Translations under genes and position numbers: made by a program
Assembly: GCA_014803815.1 (NCBI GenBank)
Contig: JAAVAY010000107.1
Location: forward strand, 1 to 6,374
DNA: 6,374 nt
Direction of reading: 5' to 3'
From: Allobaculum sp.
GTDB lineage: Bacteria; Bacillota_I; Bacilli_A; Erysipelotrichales; Erysipelotrichaceae
The notes under the pieces: model-generated
The model's database searches: none
Told to the model about the DNA's origin: nothing
Seen by the model: the letters and a program-made list of their open reading frames with translations, nothing else
Shown: in pieces, positions 1 to 5,439 of the stretch
How the letters are laid out: each line of letters begins with the position of its first letter
Position numbering within the stretch: the stretch's first letter is position 1

Positions 1-66
1 ATAGCGCCAGCGTCGGAAGTTAAATTCCCTCCATCGCAAGAAATGTTGCGTAAAGGAATAAATTGA
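1..66 (+). CDS. C-terminal end of an unidentified protein (partial)
   Basis: Frame 1 is open from the window edge to a TGA at 64-66 and gives 21 residues ending in EMLRKGIN. The other two forward frames stop within the first 21 bases, and no start codon supports a minus-strand gene here. The residue mix (charged, Pro-containing, no low complexity) is protein-like, and an intrinsic terminator lies about 115 bases downstream, as expected after the end of a gene. The peptide is too short to assign a family. It could also be a chance open frame, because 21 codons without a stop is not rare. Confidence 0.4.
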   Translation: MAPASEVKFPPSQEMLRKGIN

Positions 67-79
67 TTCATAATTTGAG

Positions 80-165
80 ATGGGTACGCCATAAAAGAAA
101 CCTAGCCTTTCTAATGTTTTGTGCGAAAATATTGTACTGCTAGGATTAAAGATGGTGGTACCCAT
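80..165 (+). ncRNA. Long imperfect hairpin, candidate structured RNA
   Basis: Four nested helices build one rod: 80-87 pairs with 158-165 (ATGGGTAC/GTACCCAT), 89-92 with 152-155 (CCAT/ATGG), 101-106 with 139-144 (CCTAGC/GCTAGG), and 113-120 with 126-133 (one G-U pair) around the loop GTGCG. Purine-rich internal loops (93-100 and 145-151) separate them. The 3' arm contains TGGTACC, the core of the T-box motif, but no downstream strand can form the T-box antiterminator. It may be the 3'-UTR of the upstream gene, a small RNA ending at the terminator at 181-221, or an unrecognised leader. No known riboswitch class was recognised. The helices are seen; the function is inference. Confidence 0.4.
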
Positions 166-180
166 TTGGTTGAAAAAGAG

Positions 181-221
181 AAAGCCAGAATCTCTAAAAG
201 TAAAGGAGATTCTGGCTTTTT
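181..221 (+). terminator. Intrinsic terminator upstream of mraY
   Basis: A perfect 14-bp stem (181-194 with 206-219) encloses an 11-base loop and runs into TTTTT (217-221). It should end transcripts from the gene or RNA to the left, so mraY needs its own promoter. The A-rich stretch at 172-183 would give a T-rich tail on the other strand, so it may work in both directions. Confidence 0.85.
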
Positions 222-427
222 GAATCTTTCTATGAATTTTTCAGGTTATATAAAGAAAAAATCTAGTAATTAGAAATTTTTAGCTAGCTTTTACATAAAA
301 AAGCGATCCCTAAGGATCATAAAAACGTCTTTTAAAATCCGAATTATAAAAGACAAGAGTGATTTTAGGACGTTTCTTTGGATTTTGAATTTGTATTGAA
401 GGCAAGAGAAAAGACAAGTTTTGGCCA
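222..427. other. Gene-free stretch with overlapping inverted repeats before the mraY promoter
   Basis: No coding region is supported here. A small hairpin GATCC-CTAA-GGATC lies at 305-318. Two stems at 323-375 exclude each other. In the first, GTCTTTTA (327-334) pairs with TAAAAGAC (347-354). In the second, AAACGTC (323-329) pairs with GACGTTT (369-375) and TAAAATC (333-339) with GATTTTA (361-367). Because the likely mraY promoter lies downstream at 428-436, these repeats are probably outside the mraY mRNA and may act as DNA sites or as a weak terminator. Confidence 0.4.
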
Positions 428-436
428 TGCTATAAT
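428..436 (+). promoter_or_regulatory. Extended -10 promoter for mraY-murD
   Basis: TGCTATAAT is a perfect TATAAT box with the TGn extension that compensates for a weak -35. No good -35 is visible at 16-18 bases; the nearest is AAGACA at 411-416, spaced 14. Predicted transcription starts near 443, leaving a short leader that still contains the ribosome binding site at 454-461. Confidence 0.6.
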
Positions 437-453
437 TTTGAAGATTTTGGAAG

Positions 454-461
454 AAAGGTGG
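454..461 (+). promoter_or_regulatory. Ribosome binding site that fixes the mraY start
   Basis: AAAGGTGG lies 9 bases before ATG 471. No comparable site precedes the in-frame TTG at 378, and that TTG lies upstream of the predicted transcription start, so 471 is the preferred start. Confidence 0.7.
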
Positions 462-470
462 TTTTATTTT

Positions 471-1475
471 ATGAACAGCATGTTGACCCTTGACTGGTCA
501 ACCCTGCTTTGGGGACTTGGTATGGGGGTTATCGTTTTGGTTTTAACACTTCTTTTGATGCCCTCTTTAATTCAAGCGTTGCATCGGCTTAAATTTGGCC
601 AAACAGAACGCGAAGAAGGGCTAGAAAGCCATAAGAAGAAAACGGGAACCCCCACGATGGGAGGAATTGGGTTTGTCTTTATTCCCTTAGTGGTGTATGC
701 CCTGTTTAGTCTTTTTTCACCCTTTAAATGGTCGTTTATAGCCACGTTTTTGTGGGCCGCTTATGTGAGCTTTGGCTTGATTGGATTAGCTGATGACTAT
801 TTGATCATCATTCGTCACACCAATGATGGCTTGCCTCCTAAAGTAAAGCTTGGCCTACAGATTTTACTTGGCGGTCTATTGAGTTTTGTCTATATGAAAA
901 CCCAAGGCACGACGATTTATTTGCCAGGACCTACGCTTTGGATCGTACCTACAATCTTCTTTTTTATCCTAGGTCTTTTAGTCTATGCAGGCTCTACTAA
1001 TGCGGTCAATTTCTCGGATGGCGTTGATGGCCTTTGTGCGGGTCTTTGTGCCATCGCCTTTGCTCCCTTCATCGCCATTTCGATTTGGGAAAATAGCTTA
1101 GATGGAGCAACGATTGCCTTTATGATCATTTGCGCTTTGCTTGGGTATTTGCGCTTTAACTATCATCCGGCCAAAGTGTTTATGGGCGATACTGGATCGT
1201 TAGCTCTTGGGGGAGTTTTTGCCGCGTTTGGCATGGTGACCCACTTTGAATTGCTATTAATCATCTTAGGACTCGTCTTTGTTGTGGAAGCGCTATCGGT
1301 CATCATTCAAGTGTCTGTATACAAAGCAACCCATAAGCGGGTTTTTCGCATGGCCCCCATTCATCACCACTTTGAAAAAAAAGGCTGGAGCGAAAAGAAA
1401 GTATGCTTCGTGTTTTGGAGTTGGGGAGCGCTCTTTGCCTTACTTTCTTTAGCCTTAGCTTGGATGTCTCTCTAA
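471..1475 (+). CDS. mraY: Phospho-N-acetylmuramoyl-pentapeptide-transferase MraY
   Basis: MraY is the integral membrane enzyme that moves phospho-MurNAc-pentapeptide from UDP onto undecaprenyl phosphate, making lipid I, the first membrane step of peptidoglycan synthesis. With the ATG at 471 it has 334 residues, close to the 320-360 usual for the family, and about ten hydrophobic segments. Family signatures are present: KFGQ..REEG..SH near 41-54, GTPTMGG at 59-65, the Mg-binding ADD at 107-109, NFSDGVDGL at 180-188 (usually NLTDGLDGL), FMGDTGS at 238-243, and the HHH cluster at 298-300 in APIHHHFEKKGW. A longer frame opens at TTG 378, but those 31 extra residues lack family resemblance and precede the likely promoter. 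The gene is followed after 18 bases by murD, so the two are almost certainly cotranscribed. No defect is visible. Confidence 0.97.
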   Translation: MNSMLTLDWSTLLWGLGMGVIVLVLTLLLMPSLIQALHRLKFGQTEREEGLESHKKKTGTPTMGGIGFVFIPLVVYALFSLFSPFKWSFIATFLWAAYVSFGLIGLADDYLIIIRHTNDGLPPKVKLGLQILLGGLLSFVYMKTQGTTIYLPGPTLWIVPTIFFFILGLLVYAGSTNAVNFSDGVDGLCAGLCAIAFAPFIAISIWENSLDGATIAFMIICALLGYLRFNYHPAKVFMGDTGSLALGGVFAAFGMVTHFELLLIILGLVFVVEALSVIIQVSVYKATHKRVFRMAPIHHHFEKKGWSEKKVCFVFWSWGALFALLSLALAWMSL

Positions 1476-1493
1476 TTAGAAAGAAGGATTTAC

Positions 1494-2807
1494 ATGAATG
1501 TTCTTGTGATTGGAGCCGCTCGTTCGGGAATTGCAGCGGCTAAGCTCTTAGCTAAACAGGGGTATTCGGTTATTTTAACGGATCAAAAAGACGTGGCGGA
1601 TAAAGAAGAGCTAGAAGCGCTTGGTATTGCCGTCTACGATAATGGCCATCCCAATTTTTTAAAGGAACAAGACTACAACTTCATCGTCAAAAATCCCGGC
1701 ATTCCGTATCACGCTCCTTTTGTTGCGTTTTTCAAAGAAAAAGGTGTTCCCATTTATACTGAAATCGAAACCGCTTATCGTTTAGCGCCAAACTTTACGT
1801 ATGGGGCTGTAACAGGAACCGATGGAAAGACCACCATCACGACTTTGCTTTATGAGATGTTAAAAGCTCAGTTTGACCAAGCCAGAGTGGCAGGCAACAT
1901 CGGCATTCCGCTTTCCGAAGTGGTTCTCGAAAGCGATGATACGCCCACGCCTGTGGCCTTGGAACTGAGCAACTTTCAACTTCTTGGAATTGATCAATTT
2001 CATCCTCATATCAGTGTAGTGTCCAATTTGGCTCCTGACCATTTGGATTACATGGATTCTTTAGAAGACTACTACGCTTCAAAATTCAAAATTTATCAAA
2101 ATGAAACTATGGATGATTTCTTCATTCGTAATCTAGACGATCCTGAAATCATACATTATGCCAAGGATATTCCTTGCCAAGTCATTGACTTTTCTTTGAC
2201 TAATCCTCAAGCCAATTTACGTCTCGAAGAGGGGGCAGTCTACTTAGACGATCTGCGCTTGTTTCAGGTAGCGGACTTGAAGTTAGTGGGAAGCTTTAAT
2301 TTGGCCAATGCGATGATGGCGGCGGCTATGGCTTGGCATTTAGGGGTAGAACAGCCCATTATTGAACAAGTGATTCAAACCTTTAAGGGAGTAGAACATC
2401 GTATTGAATACGTCGATACAATCAACGGTGTGCGCATTTATAACGACTCCAAAGCCACTAATACTCATTCCGCTGAGGCTGCACTTTCCAGTTTTCCTAA
2501 TGGCGTCCATTTATTAGCTGGAGGCAAAAATAAAGGCATCGATTACACTGTTTTAAAAAAGTATGACGATCATGTGACGAAATGTTATTCCTTTGGAGAA
2601 ATTCAGGATGTTTTTCAAGACATTTTCTCTCACGTTCAAGCGTGTGATACGATGGAACGAGCCTTGGATGCAGCCTTACAAGAAGCTAAATCAGGAGAAG
2701 TGATTTTATTATGCCCAGCCACTTCTTCCTTTGACCAATTCAAAAATTACGAAGTGCGTGGCCAAGTTTTCAAAGACCTCGTTCATAAACGAAACCAACA
2801 CAGCTAA
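1494..2807 (+). CDS. murD: UDP-N-acetylmuramoylalanine--D-glutamate ligase MurD
   Basis: MurD is a cytoplasmic ATP-dependent ligase that adds D-glutamate to UDP-MurNAc-L-alanine. It has 437 residues, normal for MurD. The N-terminal Rossmann domain starts with GAARSG (7-12). The central ATPase domain has the P-loop TGTDGKTT (107-114), ELSNFQL (157-163), DHLD (182-185) and YYASKFKIY, whose Lys197 aligns with the carbamylated lysine of the family. The C-terminal domain has HRIEYV (302-307), NDSKATN (317-323), LAGGKNKG, and CPATSSFDQF (408-417) followed by NYEVRG. Two motif positions differ from the most common form: Asp for Asn in GTNGKT, and Asn for Ser in ELSSFQL. Both look tolerated. A ribosome binding site, AAGAAGGA (1481-1488), lies 5 bases before the ATG. 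A strong terminator follows the stop, closing a two-gene operon with mraY. Confidence 0.97.
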   Translation: MNVLVIGAARSGIAAAKLLAKQGYSVILTDQKDVADKEELEALGIAVYDNGHPNFLKEQDYNFIVKNPGIPYHAPFVAFFKEKGVPIYTEIETAYRLAPNFTYGAVTGTDGKTTITTLLYEMLKAQFDQARVAGNIGIPLSEVVLESDDTPTPVALELSNFQLLGIDQFHPHISVVSNLAPDHLDYMDSLEDYYASKFKIYQNETMDDFFIRNLDDPEIIHYAKDIPCQVIDFSLTNPQANLRLEEGAVYLDDLRLFQVADLKLVGSFNLANAMMAAAMAWHLGVEQPIIEQVIQTFKGVEHRIEYVDTINGVRIYNDSKATNTHSAEAALSSFPNGVHLLAGGKNKGIDYTVLKKYDDHVTKCYSFGEIQDVFQDIFSHVQACDTMERALDAALQEAKSGEVILLCPATSSFDQFKNYEVRGQVFKDLVHKRNQHS

Positions 2808-2818
2808 ATTTCATTTTC

Positions 2819-2851
2819 TAGACTGCGATTCAGCAGTCTATTTTTTGTTTT
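2819..2851 (+). terminator. Intrinsic terminator of the mraY-murD operon
   Basis: A perfect 8-bp stem, TAGACTGC (2819-2826) with GCAGTCTA (2833-2840), has a 6-base loop and is followed by TTTTTTG and more T residues. It begins 11 bases after the murD stop. Confidence 0.92.
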
Positions 2852-3011
2852 TAGAATTTGACTTTCCATCTCATACTCAATCGAATAATCACTTTAAACT
2901 TTTAAAGGAAAGATATAGACAGAAATAGAAGAAATATTTTCGAAACCTAGAAGGAAAATTCTGAAAATATATCTTAAACGATAAATATATAAGAATTTAA
3001 GAAAAAGACAA

Positions 3012-3033
3012 TATAATTTGTGAAATCATCACA
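3012..3033. promoter_or_regulatory. TATAAT box abutting a TGTGA/TCACA inverted repeat
   Basis: A consensus -10 hexamer at 3012-3017 is followed one base later by TGTGA (3019-3023), the spacer AATCA, then TCACA (3029-3033). The repeat would sit around the transcription start, as a repressor site would. No matching -35 and no nearby gene were found, so this is a weak candidate. Confidence 0.25.
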
Positions 3034-3159
3034 TAATTCAAAATTTTGCTTTAAATGATTCAGTAAAAATAAAATGCCAAAATAAATTTATTAAAACTAT
3101 AAAAGAAAAAGAAGAGATTACCGAGATACTTTAAGTAAAAGAAATTTATATAAAAAATG

Positions 3160-3173
3160 TGAAAGCGCTTTGA
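3160..3173. promoter_or_regulatory. cre-like site (CcpA operator candidate)
   Basis: TGAAAGCGCTTTGA differs from the catabolite-responsive element consensus TGWAANCGNTNWCA at one position only (G for C at position 13) and is nearly palindromic around the central CG. It also sits inside a wider inverted repeat, TGTGA (3158-3162) with TCACA (3176-3180). It lies about 110 bases upstream of the SIMPL-gene promoter, farther than usual for direct repression, so its target is uncertain. Confidence 0.45.
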
Positions 3174-3281
3174 ATTCACAGCCAAAAAGGAGAGGAAAAA
3201 TACAAATAATTTTCTCTTTTCTTCCCATTTTCTTCTCAAAAATACCTACTATAAGTGGGCTAATCGCCTTTAAATAAGGGA

Positions 3282-3310
3282 TTGAAAGGTTTTTTTTGAA
3301 GTATTAAGAT
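3282..3310 (+). promoter_or_regulatory. Housekeeping-type promoter of the SIMPL-like gene
   Basis: TTGAAA (3282-3287) and TAAGAT (3305-3310) are 17 bases apart, the optimal spacing for a sigma-A promoter. The predicted start near 3317 leaves a short leader before the ribosome binding site at 3342. Confidence 0.55.
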
Positions 3311-3341
3311 GATTCTATTGAATAGAACATGAAATAGGTGC

Positions 3342-3347
3342 AGGAGA
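3342..3347 (+). promoter_or_regulatory. Ribosome binding site that fixes the SIMPL-like start
   Basis: AGGAGA lies 5 bases before ATG 3353. An in-frame GTG at 3338 lies just upstream of this site and so cannot be served by it. Confidence 0.75.
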
Positions 3348-3352
3348 ATCAT

Positions 3353-3988
3353 ATGACAGACGTTATTTTGAGAACGGACGCAGCTCAATCTGTTCGGTGC
3401 GATGGAATGGAGATTTTACTCCACCTTAAGTGCGAAGGATTGTCTATGCAGGCGAGTCTTCAGAAAGTCCAAGAGTCCGCTGACCAACTTCTCGCTTCTT
3501 TTCAAACCGCATCCATTAATCCATCTTCTTTTTCGATTGAAAATCTTGAAGCGATTTCAAGCGAGGTCAGCCAGCGGCATTTAGCCCAAATTGTTATTAA
3601 AACCAGTGGTGAGAGTGACTTATTACAACTTAAAATGATTTGGCAAATCATATCTAAAATGCCCTTTCTTGTGGAAATGAAAGTCCACTTTTATTTGGTT
3701 GATGAAGATCAATATTATCAAGTGCTTCATGAAAATGCTCTGATAGCGGCAAAGAATCAAGCCCAAAAAATTGGTAAACTTCTCAATGCCGATATCTCCC
3801 TGTGCACCACCTTAAAATTTGAAAATCATAAAGAATCCACCCTAGATTTCCAAGCGCTCTCCTTTTGTAAAGCGGTGGATTATTCCGAAGGAGAATATCC
3901 TTCCTTCTGGCTTCAAGCCCAGGCTCCTTATATTACTCTTAAAACTACAGCGGAAACGTCTTGGTCTTTTGATTGTGAGGCGCTTTGA
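3353..3988 (+). CDS. SIMPL (DUF541) domain-like protein, cytoplasmic
   Basis: A 211-residue protein whose layout resembles the SIMPL/DUF541 family. There is a beta-rich start (about 12-30), a helix, SMQASLQKVQESADQLL (31-47), a segment like the family's paired strands (55-85), a hydrophobic helix (90-103), a VHFYLVDEDQYYQ strand (111-123), and then the most typical part, ENALIAAKNQAQKIGKLLNADI (127-148). That part corresponds to the Ala-rich helix followed by a short Gly/Leu segment in the family. Many SIMPL proteins are exported, but this one has no signal peptide or membrane segment, so it should stay in the cytoplasm. No catalytic residues are known for the family and its role is unclear, so none is assigned. 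The gene has its own promoter, stands alone, and converges on trpS. The assignment rests on pattern resemblance, not on an alignment. Confidence 0.6.
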   Translation: MTDVILRTDAAQSVRCDGMEILLHLKCEGLSMQASLQKVQESADQLLASFQTASINPSSFSIENLEAISSEVSQRHLAQIVIKTSGESDLLQLKMIWQIISKMPFLVEMKVHFYLVDEDQYYQVLHENALIAAKNQAQKIGKLLNADISLCTTLKFENHKESTLDFQALSFCKAVDYSEGEYPSFWLQAQAPYITLKTTAETSWSFDCEAL

Positions 3989-3998
3989 TTCGAAGGAC

Positions 3999-4153
3999 CA
4001 TACGTAAAAAAGGGCGTATACCTATTTGAAATTTAATTTCTTGGGAAGCCAAACAAAAGAAGGGAAGATCAAAAGAAAAACATGGTGATCGATCTCTACT
4101 TAGTTTGGTTGACCCAAGAGTCAAATTTTTAGCTATACGCCCTTTTTACTATG
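3999..4153. repeat. Nested inverted-repeat element, likely bidirectional terminator
   Basis: The outer arms at 3999-4020 and 4134-4153 are near-perfect inverted repeats, differing by two single-base insertions. Their core is GGGCGTATA/TATACGCCC, flanked by A-runs on the left and T-runs on the right. Inside, TTTGA (4025-4029) pairs with TCAAA (4121-4125), CTTGGG (4040-4045) with CCCAAG (4113-4118), GCCAAAC (4048-4054) with GTTTGGT (4103-4109), and AGATC (4066-4070) with GATCT (4091-4095). It lies between the convergent SIMPL gene and trpS, and each strand ends its outer stem in a T-tract, so it can terminate both. At about 155 bases it is far longer than a normal terminator, and a palindromic repeat or MITE-like element is a fair alternative. 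No target-site duplication was seen. Confidence 0.7.
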
Positions 4154-4159
4154 TTTTAG

Positions 4160-4228
4160 GCTTTAATCAAACTTTCTCAAGTGAAAAAATTTTTTGATTT
4201 TGGCCGACTTGTCCTAATGGATTAAAGC
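4160..4228 (-). other. Stem-loop overlapping the trpS stop codon
   Basis: GCTTTAATC (4160-4168) pairs perfectly with GATTAAAGC (4220-4228), which includes the trpS stop codon. Inside, CAAGT (4178-4182) pairs with ACTTG (4207-4211), and a 12-base palindrome A6T6 lies at 4184-4195. In trpS mRNA this would form a hairpin at the 3' end of the gene. No T-tract follows it on the minus strand, so it is not a complete intrinsic terminator by itself; termination more likely occurs in the element at 3999-4153. Confidence 0.4.
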
Positions 4229-5205
4229 GAAAGACCGGTTTTACGATACACTTTAGCCACTTTTTTATTGGCTACTTTCGAGGCCTTTTGTGCCCCCTCA
4301 GCTAAAACTTGATCGACTGTACCACTAGCCAAAATGTCTTTGTAGCGGGTTTGTAAATCGCTAAGGAATTGGTAGACGACATCACCCGTTTCCTTTTTGA
4401 GTTCTCCATATCCTTTTCCTTCATACCGAGCCACTATGGAATCGATGGATTCATCGGTTAAAGCGGATAAAATGGTGATCAGATTGGCTAAACCAGGTTG
4501 ATTTTCTGGATCAAAGCGAATGACGCCAAGAGAATCAGTCACCGCCCCTTTAATCTTATTGCGTGCTTGGGCAGGATCATCCAATAAATCAATGACTCCT
4601 TTTGGACTGGACTCAGACTTGGACATTTTTTTTGTGGGATTTTGTAAATCATAAATCTTCGCTCCTACTTTGGTCACCAAGGGCTCGGGCAATTTAAAAG
4701 TAGGAGAATAGCGACGATTGAAGCGTTCCGCTAAGTCACGAGTCAATTCCACATGTTGTTTTTGATCAACTCCCACAGGAACGTAGTCTGGATCATACAA
4801 TAAAATATCAGCGGCCATCAAGGCGGGATAGGTATATAGACCTGCCGTCACCCCTGTTTCTTGTTTGGTCATCTTGTCTTTAAATTGAGTCATGCGTTGC
4901 AATTCGCCATATCCTGAAAGGCAAGTCATGATCCAGCCAAGTTGAGCGTGCGCTGGCACGTCGCTCTGTAAAAAAATTGTAGCTTTTTGTGGATCCAAAC
5001 CAGCGGCTAAATACAAGGCAATTAAATCCTTAGTGTTTTTGCGTAGTTCAGCAGCCGAAATAGGGACGGTTAAAGCGTGTTGATTGGCAATGAAGATAAA
5101 CATTTCGTATTCATCTTGGTATTTCACAAATTCACGAATGGCACCGATGTAATTTCCTAAAGTTAGGCGCCCTGTGGGTTTGATCCCACTTAGCATTGTT
5201 TTCAT
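4222..5205 (-). CDS. trpS: Tryptophanyl-tRNA synthetase TrpS
   Basis: This class I aminoacyl-tRNA synthetase activates tryptophan with ATP and charges tRNA-Trp in the cytoplasm. It has 327 residues, normal for bacterial TrpRS. The Rossmann domain begins SGIKPTGRLTLGNYIGA; TLGN (15-18) stands for the HIGH motif, with Thr in place of the first His as in Bacillus-type TrpRS. Further signatures are NQHALTV (41-47), the VPAHAQLGW segment, MTQFKDK (105-111), the tryptophan-site region LMAADILLY (129-137), VPVGVDQKQHVELTR (142-156), and the second ATP-binding motif KMSKS (193-197). The ATG at 5205 follows AGGAGG (5216-5211 on the minus strand) with 5 bases of spacing, a near-ideal site. The gene is divergent from the Spx/ArsC-like gene and convergent with the SIMPL-like gene. 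No T-box leader or clear promoter is visible upstream, although many Firmicute trpS genes have a T-box. Confidence 0.97.
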   Translation of the reverse strand: MKTMLSGIKPTGRLTLGNYIGAIREFVKYQDEYEMFIFIANQHALTVPISAAELRKNTKDLIALYLAAGLDPQKATIFLQSDVPAHAQLGWIMTCLSGYGELQRMTQFKDKMTKQETGVTAGLYTYPALMAADILLYDPDYVPVGVDQKQHVELTRDLAERFNRRYSPTFKLPEPLVTKVGAKIYDLQNPTKKMSKSESSPKGVIDLLDDPAQARNKIKGAVTDSLGVIRFDPENQPGLANLITILSALTDESIDSIVARYEGKGYGELKKETGDVVYQFLSDLQTRYKDILASGTVDQVLAEGAQKASKVANKKVAKVYRKTGLSL

Positions 5206-5274
5206 AAAAACCTCCTAGTGACTTTCTTAACCATATTTTAAAAATACTTATGAAAAAAGAATCTAATTTGCGTC

Positions 5275-5303
5275 CACTTTATCCACTCACTAAAGTAAAG
5301 TGA
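5275..5303. promoter_or_regulatory. Overlapping inverted repeats between divergent genes
   Basis: CACTTTA (5275-5281) pairs with TAAAGTG (5296-5302), and TCACT (5287-5291) with AGTGA (5299-5303). The repeats lie in the 234-base gap between trpS and the Spx/ArsC-like gene, about 70 bases from the trpS start, where an operator could affect both. No clear -35/-10 pair was found on either strand in this gap. Confidence 0.25.
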
Positions 5304-5424
5304 ATTCGAAGACGATAAAATCTAAAAATAAATTATAGAAGAAAGGGATTTTTGTTTAATCCTTTAAAAATTGCAAGAATGATAAAGGCTTTCGCGTTTA
5401 ATGGGCTAAGCGCAAGGAAATAGG

Positions 5425-5430
5425 GAAAGG
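5425..5430 (+). promoter_or_regulatory. Ribosome binding site that fixes the Spx/ArsC-like start
   Basis: GAAAGG (within AGGGAAAGG) lies 9 bases before ATG 5440. The in-frame TTG at 5431 directly abuts it, too close to be used. Confidence 0.6.
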
Positions 5431-5439
5431 TTGGTTTTC

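Larger units (their letters stand above)
2852..3281. other. AT-rich stretch without a convincing gene
   Basis: About 430 bases, strongly A/T-rich compared with the neighbouring genes, with frequent stops in all frames. No protein or RNA gene was recognised. It contains a TATAAT box next to a small inverted repeat (3012-3033), a cre-like site (3160-3173), and a good Shine-Dalgarno match AAGGAGAGG (3187-3195) not followed by an ATG, GTG or TTG at usable distance. It could be a decayed gene, a long regulatory region for the SIMPL gene, or host to a small RNA. The sequence does not decide between these. Confidence 0.5.

Noticed and set aside
150..221. T-box riboswitch, based on GGTGGTACC followed by a terminator.
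   Set aside because: The downstream strand needed to form the antiterminator is absent, the terminator stem does not compete with the motif, and the motif's arm pairs instead with 80-92. Stem I would lie outside the window and could not be checked.
378..470. A longer mraY starting at TTG 378, adding 31 residues.
   Set aside because: No ribosome binding site precedes it, the extra residues are not typical of MraY, and the extended -10 at 428-436 would start transcription downstream of it.
1860..2042. Minus-strand open frame inside murD.
   Set aside because: It lies wholly within a well-supported gene, has no ribosome binding site, and its product resembles nothing.
2731..2928. Plus-strand open frame overlapping the end of murD and the terminator.
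   Set aside because: It is out of frame with murD, runs through the operon terminator, and encodes a sequence with no recognisable features.
3158..3180. CRP-type operator from the TGTGA/TCACA arms.
   Set aside because: The spacer is 13 bases rather than 6, and the cre-like reading of the centre fits better in a low-GC Gram-positive.
3402..3584. Second plus-strand frame inside the SIMPL-like gene.
   Set aside because: It is a shadow frame within a gene that has its own promoter and ribosome binding site.
5206..5439. T-box leader for trpS.
   Set aside because: Neither the GGTGGNACC motif nor a terminator hairpin is present on the minus strand in the gap upstream of trpS.
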